Origin: Hyphomicrobium sp.
GTDB taxonomy: Bacteria > Pseudomonadota > Alphaproteobacteria > Rhizobiales > Hyphomicrobiaceae
Reading direction: 5' to 3'
DNA length: 64,000 nucleotides
Assembly: GCA_030148425.1 (NCBI GenBank)
Contig: JASBTM010000017.1
Span: 248,001 to 312,000 of the forward strand
Under the pieces are notes generated by a model that was not told the origin of the DNA, did no database searches, and saw only the letters and a list, made by a program, of their open reading frames with translations. A program made the position numbers and the translations under genes. Positions 46,445 through 55,800 of the stretch are shown in pieces (the first letter of the stretch is position 1; each line of letters begins with the position of its first letter).

Positions 46445-47809
46445 ATGAACTCGCTCCCCCCCGCGACTGCAACTCAAGCCGAAAGCACGACGGACAAGAC
46501 CCCTTATCGCATCGTGATCGTCGGAGGCGGCGCCGGTGGTCTTGAACTCGCGACCCAACTCGGCAACAAGCTCGGACGTTCCGGCAAAGCCGAAATTACC
46601 CTCGTCGATCGCGCCCGCACCCATATCTGGAAGCCCCTGCTGCACGAAATCGCGGCGGGCAGCATGGATACCGGCCGTCACGAGTTGGCGTATCAAGCGC
46701 AGGGACATTGGCACGGATTCCGCTATCGCTACGGCGAGATGATCGGTCTCGATCGCGCGGGAAAGCGCGTGCACCTTGCCGCGACGTATGACGAAGACGG
46801 CCGCGAGATCACACCGGATCGCTGGTTTCCCTACGACACCCTGGTGATTGCGATCGGAAGCATCTCGAATGACTTCCGCACGCCGGGCGTCAAAGAAAAC
46901 GCGATCATGCTCGATACGCCCGAGCAGGCGGAACGCTTCAACAGGCGTCTCCTCAATGCGTGCGTGCGCGCTTACGCACAGCCTGGTCCCGTCAGGGACG
47001 GACAGCTGCACGTCGCAATCATCGGCGCGGGCGCCACCGGCACGGAGCTTTCGGCCGAGCTCCATCACGCGGCTCGGGGTCTTGTGGAATTCGGTCTCGA
47101 CAAGATCGACCCGGAGAACGATTTCAAGATCACGCTGATCGAGGCCGCACCGCGGATTCTCCCAGCGCTGCCGGAACGTCTTTCGACGGCGACGACGAAC
47201 ATCCTGAAAAACATCGGCGTCGAGGTTCGGACCGGGAGTCCCGTCACCAAGGTGACGCCGGAGGGCGTGACGCTTGCGAATGGCGATTTTATTCCATCGG
47301 AACTCGTGGTCTGGGCCGCCGGCGTAAAAGGTCCGGATGTGGTGTCAAAACTCGACGGCCTCGAAGTCAGCCGCATGAACACGTTGGTTGTGAAGCCGTC
47401 GCTGCAAACGACGGTCGACGACCACGTCTTCGTGATCGGCGACGCTGCCTACCTCGTACCCGAAGGTCAGACGACGCCCATTCCGCCGCGCGCGCAAGCT
47501 GCGCACCAGGAGGCGAGCCATCTCGCTACCCAGATCCAGCGTCAGATGAGCGGCGAGACGAACCTTGCGCCGTTCAAGTACACGGATTTCGGTTCGCTTG
47601 TTTCGCTAGGCAAATACTCGACGGTCGGCAACCTCATGGGCTTCATCGAGGGCAAGTCGATCCGCATCGAGGGTTGGTATGCGAAGATCATGTACCGCTC
47701 GCTCTACAAGATGCACGAGATCGCCTTGCACGGGTACATCAAGGTCATGCTCGATACGCTGTCGCGCCTGCTGACGCGCCGCACCGAACCGCAGGTCAAG
47801 CTGCACTAG
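46445..47809 (+). CDS. ndh: Type II NADH dehydrogenase
   Basis: This 454-aa flavoprotein oxidises NADH and reduces quinone without pumping protons. GGGAGG (27-32) binds FAD and GAGATGTEL (about 183-191) NADH. FVIGDAAYLVPEG holds the second FAD contact, and the C-terminal helices (YRSLYKMHEIALHGY) anchor it to the membrane. A GAGG lies five bases before the ATG, and it follows pheT by 33 bases. Convergent with the transglycosylase. Confidence 0.92.
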   Translation: MNSLPPATATQAESTTDKTPYRIVIVGGGAGGLELATQLGNKLGRSGKAEITLVDRARTHIWKPLLHEIAAGSMDTGRHELAYQAQGHWHGFRYRYGEMIGLDRAGKRVHLAATYDEDGREITPDRWFPYDTLVIAIGSISNDFRTPGVKENAIMLDTPEQAERFNRRLLNACVRAYAQPGPVRDGQLHVAIIGAGATGTELSAELHHAARGLVEFGLDKIDPENDFKITLIEAAPRILPALPERLSTATTNILKNIGVEVRTGSPVTKVTPEGVTLANGDFIPSELVVWAAGVKGPDVVSKLDGLEVSRMNTLVVKPSLQTTVDDHVFVIGDAAYLVPEGQTTPIPPRAQAAHQEASHLATQIQRQMSGETNLAPFKYTDFGSLVSLGKYSTVGNLMGFIEGKSIRIEGWYAKIMYRSLYKMHEIALHGYIKVMLDTLSRLLTRRTEPQVKLH

Positions 47810-47818
47810 TTTAGTTGG

Positions 47819-47857
47819 CGCGTGCGACTCCCCTTCGGGGAGCCGGCCGCACGTGCG
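47819..47857. repeat. Palindromic repeat (copy 2 of 2) after ndh
   Basis: CGTGCG/CGCACG outer stem, CTCCCC/GGGGAG inner stem around TTC. The core matches the element between rpmI and rplT at 42087-42125. Confidence 0.55.
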
Positions 47858-47870
47858 GGCGCTGGTAGGA

Positions 47871-47902
47871 GCGAGCGACTTCACCCCGTGAAGCCGCTCG
47901 CG
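47871..47902. terminator. Bidirectional hairpin between ndh and the transglycosylase
   Basis: GCGAGCGACTTCAC (47871-47884) and GTGAAGCCGCTCGC (47888-47901) pair over 14 positions with one mismatch, around a three-base loop. It stands between two convergent genes and probably terminates both. Confidence 0.6.
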
Positions 47903-47913
47903 CAAAGTTGCGT

Positions 47914-49152
47914 TTAGCTACGTTCCTTGAGAGCGCTGAGAAGCTCTGCGGTCGGATAGCTGTCGGCAGGCAGGCCGAACTTGACCTGGACGTCCTTCAC
48001 CGCTTTTCGCGTTCCGGCACCGAGCTTGCCGTCGACCTCGCCGACATCATATCCGCGCCTTTTCAAGAGGCTCTGAAGCTCCTTGATCTGCTCGTAGCTC
48101 AACGACGGAACGTCGCCGTCGGCTCGCGTCAGGTTCGGGGCGCCCGCCATGCGCGCGGCCAAATGCGCAGCGGTCAGCGCATATGTCAGAGACTGGTTCC
48201 AGTGCGTGTAGACGTCAAAATTCGGGTAGGCGAGAAATGCCGGGCCGTTGCGCCCCATCGGCAGAATGAGGGAGGCCTGAAGATCGTCGGACGGCAAATC
48301 TTTGCCGACGCCTTTCACGCCCCATGCGACCCACTGCGAGCGCGGCAGCTTAATTGCGAGGTCGGCCTTTTCCCATGGAAGCGATTTCGTGACGCGGACC
48401 TGCTCGATCCACGGCTCGCCGCGCTTCCAGCCCATCGAAGACAGAAACTTCGCGGTCGAACCGATGACATCGGCGTTCGAGCGAATGAGATCGACGCGGC
48501 CGTCGCCGTCGTAATCGACTCCGTAATTCAGATAATGCTGCGGCAGGAACTGCGTCTGCCCAAGCTCACCCGCCCATGAGCCGATCATCTGATCAGGCGT
48601 GAGATCGCCCCGCTCGACGATTTTCATTGCGGCCTTGAGCTCGCCCCTGAAGAAGTCTCCGCGGCGGCAATCCCAGGCCAGCGTCATGAGCGAGCGCAGA
48701 ATAGACAGCTTACCCATGCCGCCGCCGAAGTCGCTTTCAAGCGCCCAGAAGCCGGTGATGACTGGGCCCGGTACGCCATATTCCTGCTCGGCGCGGTCGA
48801 AAATCGACTTGTAGCGCGTTAGATACGTCCGCCCCATCTGCTCGCGGTTCTTGGTCGCGAGCTTGAAGTAGAAGTCGATGAAGGTTTGCGAGAAGAAACC
48901 CTGTTTCCGGTCGCGAGAGATGGTGCCCTGGTCAGGCGTCAGGCCGCCGATCGTTTCCTCGATCGTCTCAGGGCGAATGCCTTCGGCGACAGCCTCGCGT
49001 TTGAAATCCGCAAGCCACTGATTGAACGGCACGGTATTCTGGCAGTTGCGCTTATTTGCAGGCGGTGGTGGCGTATCTTCGGCGTGAGCGCGCGGGGAGA
49101 TTCCCGCAAACATGAATAGTGCCATCGCTGAAACGATAAAACCTGCGCGCAT
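47914..49152 (-). CDS. Lytic murein transglycosylase (MltB-like) with peptidoglycan-binding domain
   Basis: A 412-aa secreted enzyme. Signal peptide (about 1-24), then the SLT_2/MltB domain (about 40-330) with the catalytic Glu in GFWALESDFG and the motif GELGQTQFLPQHYLNYG; the C-terminal domain (SYEQIKELQSLLKRRGYDVG, GKLGAGTRKAVKDVQ) is PG_binding_1. It cleaves glycan strands to 1,6-anhydro-muropeptides. No lipobox is present, so it is probably periplasmic rather than a lipoprotein. Confidence 0.9.
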   Translation of the reverse strand: MRAGFIVSAMALFMFAGISPRAHAEDTPPPPANKRNCQNTVPFNQWLADFKREAVAEGIRPETIEETIGGLTPDQGTISRDRKQGFFSQTFIDFYFKLATKNREQMGRTYLTRYKSIFDRAEQEYGVPGPVITGFWALESDFGGGMGKLSILRSLMTLAWDCRRGDFFRGELKAAMKIVERGDLTPDQMIGSWAGELGQTQFLPQHYLNYGVDYDGDGRVDLIRSNADVIGSTAKFLSSMGWKRGEPWIEQVRVTKSLPWEKADLAIKLPRSQWVAWGVKGVGKDLPSDDLQASLILPMGRNGPAFLAYPNFDVYTHWNQSLTYALTAAHLAARMAGAPNLTRADGDVPSLSYEQIKELQSLLKRRGYDVGEVDGKLGAGTRKAVKDVQVKFGLPADSYPTAELLSALKERS

Positions 49153-49252
49153 GGGGGATGCCTTCGGCCGTTGACGTGCGTCGGCACTTTGCCGACAGCC
49201 AGGACAGCGTCAAGAGACTATGGCCTGAATGAGGCCTTTCGCGCAGTTGGCC

Positions 49253-50209
49253 CTAGGCGTTGCCTATGAGAATGCCCACGGCAAAGACGATCAGACCGCC
49301 GACAACCACCTCCAGAGCGGCGCGCCAGAATTTCGTGTCCATGAACTTCGACCGAATGCCGGCGATAATCCAAAGCTCGGCGAAAACGACGACGATCGCG
49401 ACCGTGGTCGCCGTTCTGAAATCGGGAATGAGATAGGGCAGCGTGTGGCCGAGACCGCCGATTGCCGTCATTACGCCCGTCACCGAGCCGCGAAGCCACG
49501 GACTGCCGCGGCCGGAGATCTGTCCGTCGTCGGAAAGAGCTTCCGCGAAGGCCATCGAGATTCCTGCGCCGACCGACGCGGCGATGCCGACGAGAAACGT
49601 CTGCCATGTGTTGTGGGTCGCGAACGCCGCCGCGAAAATCGGAGCGAGCGTCGAGATGGAGCCGTCGATAAGTCCGGTCAATCCAGGTTGCACGTACTGC
49701 AGGATGAATGAGCGGCGCGACGTCTGAGCCTCGTTCACGCGAGCTTCGTTCGTCAATTCGATATCGGCGATATGCTGCGCGACGCCGATGTGCTGGCTTT
49801 CTGCAACGATGAGATCGCCGATGAGCTTGCGGATCTCGGCGTCGGATGCGCGCTTCAAAGCCGCCTCGTAGAATTTGCGCGTTTCTTCCTCGATCTCCTC
49901 GGCTTGGCGGCGCACCTTCTCGATGCCGAGCGGGCGGATCATCCAGATCGGATCGTGGCGGACCAGGCCCGAAACGTCGTGACGGCGAATGAGCGGAATG
50001 TGCTCGCCGAACTTGCGCTGAAAGAGTTCGATCAGGCTGCGGCGATGTTCGTTCTCTTCGTTGCCGAGCTCGCTGAAGATCTTGGCCGATGCCGGATAGT
50101 CGGCGCTGAGACCCGCGGCATAATCGGCATAGATGCGGCTGTGCTCTTCCTCGAGAGAGATCGCGAGCGCGAGCACTTCACGCTGATCCAGATCGTCAAA
50201 CCGTCGCAT
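49253..50209 (-). CDS. mbfA: Membrane-bound ferritin-like/VIT iron protein, MbfA-like
   Basis: This 318-aa protein joins an N-terminal ferritin-like (erythrin) domain with E-x-x-H iron ligands (EEEHSRIY, NEENEHRR, ETRKFY, VAESQH; about 18-145) to a C-terminal VIT1/CCC1-type membrane domain (about 175-318). In rhizobia and Agrobacterium MbfA exports iron and protects against hydrogen peroxide, and it is repressed by Irr. A perfect 17-bp palindrome lies 16 bases before the start at 50209. An ATG five codons earlier is possible. Confidence 0.9.
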   Translation of the reverse strand: MRRFDDLDQREVLALAISLEEEHSRIYADYAAGLSADYPASAKIFSELGNEENEHRRSLIELFQRKFGEHIPLIRRHDVSGLVRHDPIWMIRPLGIEKVRRQAEEIEEETRKFYEAALKRASDAEIRKLIGDLIVAESQHIGVAQHIADIELTNEARVNEAQTSRRSFILQYVQPGLTGLIDGSISTLAPIFAAAFATHNTWQTFLVGIAASVGAGISMAFAEALSDDGQISGRGSPWLRGSVTGVMTAIGGLGHTLPYLIPDFRTATTVAIVVVFAELWIIAGIRSKFMDTKFWRAALEVVVGGLIVFAVGILIGNA

Positions 50210-50225
50210 GTGGTCCGAAACCAAT

Positions 50226-50242
50226 ATTAGAATTATTCTAAT
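50226..50242. promoter_or_regulatory. Candidate Irr box (iron control element)
   Basis: ATTAGAATTATTCTAAT is a perfect inverted repeat of 8 bp around one base. It matches the general form of the rhizobial iron control element (TTTAGAA-N-TTCTAAA). It lies directly before mbfA, a known Irr target. Confidence 0.72.
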
Positions 50243-50319
50243 TCTATGTCATCGGACGCACGCCTGCGCAAGCCCCTGGATGTCGCGGTGGAAGCGCGAG
50301 CTGGGCCGCACAAAGCAAT

Positions 50320-50344
50320 GGCGCCGATCCAGAGGACCGGCGCC
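50320..50344 (-). terminator. Hairpin after the phasin-like gene
   Basis: GGCGCCG (50320-50326) and CGGCGCC (50338-50344) pair across eleven bases, 28 bases downstream of the phasin-like stop on the minus strand. Only a weak T-rich stretch follows. Confidence 0.45.
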
Positions 50345-50371
50345 TATAATTCTTCGACAATAAGGACTGGA

Positions 50372-50917
50372 TCAGCGGGAATTCGACTTACCACCGGGCT
50401 TCGTCGCGCCCTGTTGAGCGTCCATCCATGTGGACATGGCTTGCTGCCAGTTCTTCTGCCACATTTCGGCGGCCTTCATCCAAAACTCCATTGGATTGGT
50501 CGCACCTCCGAAATCCGGCATTCCGGGAAATCCTGCGCTCATACTCGGAAACGACGGCGCGCCGGCACCGAACCCCGGTACATTCGGAAAAGCCGGAAAA
50601 CTCGGGAACTGGCCAGAGTTCCCGAACGATTTCACCTGCTTTTCCCAGACGTCCATCACTTGGTCGACAGCCTGAAGCTGCATTTTCGACGCGCCCTGCA
50701 TCTGCTTCCGGCTGAGTTCTACGAAATCCGTGGGCCAACCCAGGGATTTCGCGGCTTCGGCCATCTTGTCGAACACGGCGTTGCTGTTCTTTTCGCCAAG
50801 TTCTGCGAGTTCGGCCCGCCAATTCGACATGGCGTCGAATGCCTGGATGACCGCCTTCTTACTGTCCTCACCAAGCTTTGTGAAAGCTGGGTTGGCTTCA
50901 AACGGGGAATTCGCCAT
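50372..50917 (-). CDS. Phasin-like protein
   Basis: A 181-aa protein: an amphipathic helical domain (about 1-100; AFDAMSNWRAELAELGEKNS, FVELSRKQMQGASKMQLQ) typical of phasins, which coat polyhydroxyalkanoate granules, followed by a Pro/Gly/Phe-rich stretch of FP repeats and a C-terminal amphipathic segment (AEMWQKNWQQAMSTW). GGAGAAG precedes the ATG at 50917. Granule association is inferred from the helix pattern only; no PHA synthase is in the window. Confidence 0.6.
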   Translation of the reverse strand: MANSPFEANPAFTKLGEDSKKAVIQAFDAMSNWRAELAELGEKNSNAVFDKMAEAAKSLGWPTDFVELSRKQMQGASKMQLQAVDQVMDVWEKQVKSFGNSGQFPSFPAFPNVPGFGAGAPSFPSMSAGFPGMPDFGGATNPMEFWMKAAEMWQKNWQQAMSTWMDAQQGATKPGGKSNSR

Positions 50918-51092
50918 ATCGCTTCTCCAGGATTCTGATCGGCATCGACGGGCTAGCGATGAATTTTCGCACACCGGCCACCCTGTTGCCAGACTTCTTA
51001 TAGTCCAAGCGACGATCAAAACGGCTCGCAACTCGCGTTAAGACCTTAACGCCCCTTTTGCCAGTCAGTTCCGGGTGCTATGAGCCCCGCCC

Positions 51093-52895
51093 ATGACAGC
51101 CATTTCACACATTCGCAATTTTTCGATCATCGCCCACATCGATCACGGCAAATCGACGTTATCGGACAGGCTCATCCAGCTCTGCGGCAACGTCTCGAAC
51201 CGCGAAATGAAGGAGCAGATCCTCGACTCGATGGATATCGAGCGCGAGCGCGGCATCACGATCAAAGCGCAGACCGTCCGGCTCGACTACAAGGCGAAAA
51301 ACGGCGAGCTCTATCAGCTCAATCTGATGGATACGCCTGGCCATGTCGATTTCGCGTATGAAGTCTCGCGGTCACTTGCGGCTTGCGAAGGTGCGATCCT
51401 GGTCGTCGACGCGAGCCAGGGGGTCGAGGCGCAGACGCTGGCGAACGTCTATCAGGCGCTCGACAATAACCTCGAGATCCTCCCTGTTCTGAACAAAATC
51501 GATCTGCCCGCGGCCGACGAAGATCGCGTGAAAAAGCAGATCGAGGACGTCATCGGTATCGACGCGTCCGACGCCATCGGCGTCTCGGCCAAGACAGGGC
51601 TTAACGTCGAAGCTGTCTTAGAGGCCATCGTCGAGCGCCTGCCACCGCCGAAAGGCGACGCGAAGAAGCCTTTGAAGGCGATGCTCGTCGACAGCTGGTA
51701 CGACGCCTACCTCGGCGTCGTCGTGCTCGCCCGCGTCATCGACGGCACAATGAAGAAGGGCCAGCGTGTCAAGCTGCTCTCTACGGGCGCAACGTATCAG
51801 CTCGAACGCGTCGGCATATTCCGTCCGAAGCAGGAGATGCTGGAACAGCTCGGCCCCGGCGAGATCGGCTTCTTCACAGCCGCGATCAAGGAAGTTGCCG
51901 ATACGCGCGTCGGCGATACGATCACGGACGAGAAAAATCCGACAGCCGAACCGCTGCCGGGCTTCAAGCCAGCGCAACCCGTCGTCTTCTGCGGCCTCTT
52001 CCCGGTCGATGCCGCCGACTTCGAAGATCTGCGCGAAGCTATGGCAAAGCTACGCCTCAACGACGCGAGCTTTTCATTTGAGGCGGAAAGCTCCGCAGCG
52101 CTCGGCTTCGGCTTCCGCTGCGGCTTCCTTGGGCTTCTCCATCTCGAAATCATCACCGAGCGTCTGGAGCGAGAGTTCAACCTCGATCTCATCACCACCG
52201 CGCCGAGCGTCATCTATCATCTGCACATGAACGATGGCTCGATGATCGAGATGCACAATCCGGCCGACATGCCGGAAGTCGTGAAGATCGATCATATCGA
52301 AGAGCCGTGGATCGAGGCGACCATTCTCGTGCCCGACGATTATCTTGGCGCAGTTTTGAAGCTTTGCCAGGACCGTCGAGGACGTCAGAAGCAGCTCACC
52401 TACGCCGGCTCACGCGCCATGGTCATCTACGAGCTGCCGCTGAACGAAGTCGTGTTCGATTTCTACGACCGCTTGAAGAGCGTTTCGCGCGGCTATGCAT
52501 CGTTCGACTATCATATCCAGGATTACGAGGAAGGCGACCTCGTAAAGCTTTCGATCCTCGTCAACAGCGAGCCGGTGGATGCGCTTTCGATCGTCGTACA
52601 CCGGTCGCGTGCCGAGAGCCGCGGGCGCTCGATGTGCGAAAAGCTCAAAGAGCTCATTCCGGCGCATCTGTTCCAGATCCCGATCCAGGCGGCCATCGGC
52701 GCCAAGGTCATTGCGCGCGAGACGATCAAGGCGCTGAGGAAAGACGTGCTGTCGAAGTGCTACGGCGGCGACATCACGCGTAAGCGGAAGCTGCTCGACA
52801 AGCAGAAGGCCGGCAAGAAGAAGATGCGCGAATTCGGCAAGGTCGAAATTCCGCAGGAAGCGTTCATCAACGCTCTCAAGATGGACGACAATTGA
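51093..52895 (+). CDS. lepA: Elongation factor 4 (LepA)
   Basis: This 600-aa translational GTPase has G1 [15 protein letters not shown]3 DTPGHVDF, G4 NKIDLPAAD, then EF-G-like domains and the LepA-specific C-terminal domain. It remodels stalled or mistranslocated ribosomes and helps 30S assembly. Length matches the family. It ends three bases before the convergent stop of the AsmA gene. Confidence 0.97.
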   Translation: MTAISHIRNFSIIAHIDHGKSTLSDRLIQLCGNVSNREMKEQILDSMDIERERGITIKAQTVRLDYKAKNGELYQLNLMDTPGHVDFAYEVSRSLAACEGAILVVDASQGVEAQTLANVYQALDNNLEILPVLNKIDLPAADEDRVKKQIEDVIGIDASDAIGVSAKTGLNVEAVLEAIVERLPPPKGDAKKPLKAMLVDSWYDAYLGVVVLARVIDGTMKKGQRVKLLSTGATYQLERVGIFRPKQEMLEQLGPGEIGFFTAAIKEVADTRVGDTITDEKNPTAEPLPGFKPAQPVVFCGLFPVDAADFEDLREAMAKLRLNDASFSFEAESSAALGFGFRCGFLGLLHLEIITERLEREFNLDLITTAPSVIYHLHMNDGSMIEMHNPADMPEVVKIDHIEEPWIEATILVPDDYLGAVLKLCQDRRGRQKQLTYAGSRAMVIYELPLNEVVFDFYDRLKSVSRGYASFDYHIQDYEEGDLVKLSILVNSEPVDALSIVVHRSRAESRGRSMCEKLKELIPAHLFQIPIQAAIGAKVIARETIKALRKDVLSKCYGGDITRKRKLLDKQKAGKKKMREFGKVEIPQEAFINALKMDDN

Positions 52896-52898
52896 CGC

Positions 52899-55800
52899 TT
52901 ACGGAAATCCGCCCAGGCTCTTCATCATTTCATCGGCGGAAGTTCGGCGTTTAGCGGGCTTCGTCTGTGATGTTTTAGCGATGGCCGGCTTCACTGCAGG
53001 GGTCGGCTTCGGCACCGCGAGGCCGGTTGCGGGATCGATCACGACGGGCTGCGCGGCTGCATTCTGGTCGCCGTTCGGCGCGGCATACGCCGGGTTCGTC
53101 GAATTCTGCGGCAATGGCTCGATCGTCGATCGATTGGAGGACTGAGCGTCCGGCTGCGGCGGAGGCGGTTCGGTTCCAAAGTAGTCGTCCGGATTGCTTC
53201 CTCTCGGGGCCGGCGCTGGATTTGCCGTTCCTGCCGATTCAGGGATGACGGGCGGCAATTGCTCCTGCGCCTTTTGCTGAGCCTGCGCCGCTGCGCGAGC
53301 CGCCGCCTCCTTCTTCCGGCGCTCACGTTCGAGACGCGCGCGCTCCTCGTCTGCGTGGCGGGCCTGCTCGAGTTCCTCGACGTTGCGCTCCATCTGCCGC
53401 ACGACAAGCTCGCGCTGCAAATCGCTGGCGTCGGCGGTGATTTCGACTGCCGCAAGACGATCAAGCTGTCCCTGGTAGAGAACGAGGGCTGCTGGCAGCG
53501 GCCCTTTCGACGTGGACGAACGGGAATTTGCGCCGGTTCCCTGAGACGACGGCGGTTGGATATTGTCCGTCAACTGGAAGGCCGCATTCATGGCCAGGGT
53601 CGTCAGGTCGGCGGTTGCGTTGCCTTCGACCGTGCCGTCCGCTGCTTTGATGTTTATGCCTCCGAGTTTCAGAGCGCCGTCTGCTACGGAAATTGAAAAG
53701 TCTCGCGTTCCAAGCGGCATGGTCGAGGCTCCGGCCGCCGCAACGAGCGCGTCTGCGATTGCGCGCGCATCGTTCTGCAGTCTACCGGCAAGCACATCGT
53801 TGACGACTGCCGAGGCCGTCGAAGGTGCGGGACCGGACATCGCGGCATCCGTCAGCCTCGCCGATCCCGATCCCGTCATGACGGCGACGAGGCCAGCCGG
53901 GCTTTGGGCGCGCCCTTCGGTGTGAAGCGTGAAGGTTCCCGCTCCTTTGCCGTTTCGGCTCAATGCGGCGAAGTGCGCTTGGTCGAGCTTCAGATCCGAT
54001 ACGAGCGCGACGCCATTCGAAACTTTTTCAAGGCTCGCATGGCCGGTAAACTGACCGCCAGCCGCTACGGCTTTGATGTCGCCAAGCGTGAGCTTACTCG
54101 GCGCGAGCGTGACGACCATGCTACCGTCGCCTGTCGCGAGATTGCCGCTCACCTCAAGCGACTTGAACGTAACCTTCACGGTAGCGCTCGTGTTTCCGAA
54201 CGCGGCGAAATCGAAAAGCCCTTCCGACCAGAGTGGGGACGAAGTGGTGGCGGCGTTGGCGCCAGCGTTGCCTTGAGTGGATGGCGGCGGGGCAGCCGCC
54301 GCGCTGGTCACGACTGACAACAGGCCGGGCAGTGTCACGCGATCCGAGGAAATTGTGCCGTCGATCCGCGTCGTGCTCGCATCGGCCTTTGCGGTAAGGC
54401 GTCCCGATAGCCGCGCTTTTCCGAGTGCGAAGTCTTCGCCTGCGATCGTCCAAACTCCTTTGGCACGGCGAATTTCCAGCCGGCCGTTCGCCGGCGTTCC
54501 ATCTGCCCCGCCCGGCAACGCGAGCCCGGCGACGGCGAATGCCTCGTCGCCTTGGCCGCCTTTGATCGCGACGGCGCCGTCGAGGGCCAGATCGGAATTT
54601 TCCGGCCATTGCGCGCGGCCGTCGAAGCGCATGCCGAAATTCGCCGACGCGATTTCGATCGTGGCCATCGCGTTTGAGGCGACCGTACCGGCGGTTATGA
54701 CCGACAGGCGCGTTGCCTCCGCAGTCGGCCCCGAGCTACCGCCATCGCGGCCAACGGCTGCGAGCAGCGCAGGCAGCGACGGACTATCGAGCGTCGCCTG
54801 CAGCTGGCTTGGCCGGAGCCGCCAGCCGTCCAGGCCGCCGTCCAAATCGGCGTGGCCGGTGAGGCGGGAGGCGTCGAGCACGCCATCGAATGTCACGTCC
54901 GTGCTGTGCGGCGACCTTTGGCCAAGCCGCACCAGACCGGCGATCTTGCCTTCCTTCACGCCCTGAATGCGATCATCGCCAACGATCTCGGCAAGGCCGG
55001 TCTTGCGCAGGAGGTCGCGCATCGCATCGGGCGCCGGAGCGACGAAATCGTAGGCGACAGTGCCGACCGGGCCGGTGTCTCTCGTTTCGATGCGGCCCTC
55101 GAGGCCAATCTGCAGTCCGCTCGCGGTCGTGAGCTTTGCGACCGGGAAACTCACCGATTTGCCTTCCGTTGCGAACGACACATCGACATCGCGATAGGCA
55201 TCGTCGCCATCATTCAAACGGCCGGCGATAAGGCGAACCCGGATATCGCCGGGGAGCTCGGCTTTCGGATCGGAGTCCGCTTTCTCGGAGGCAAGACCAA
55301 GCGATTTGCGGAACTCCGACCGCAGGGCGCCTGCGATCTTCGGGAAGACCTCGCGCGTGTCTAGATCGGCGGCCTGCAGCGTCAAATCTATCCGCTCGCG
55401 GTCGCCGTGCGTGATTTTCACTTCTCCGGCAAGCGGCCGCCCGGAGATATCGCCGGACGCCTCGGTGAGGAAAAATCTCGTATCGTCGATTTCGAGCTTG
55501 CCCGCTGCCGAGTAAGGACCATCGGCACTGATATCGAGCGGGATGCCTGACTTGTCGGCCCATGCCTTCAGACGACTGAAGCTGCTGCCGCCAATAAATC
55601 CGTTACCTTCAAAGCTGAACTTGCCCGCCTTGCTCTTGAGATCGCCAGCGAGGTCCAGACGGGAGCCGCCCGGCAGGCTCACCTTGAAAGTCTTGAGATG
55701 CGTGACACTCCCCTGCCGGTTGGCATCGATCAATAGGCCACCGGCGTTCTCGCCGCCAATCTTCACCTGCTCCAGATTGATTTTGGCCGATGCTGCCGTG

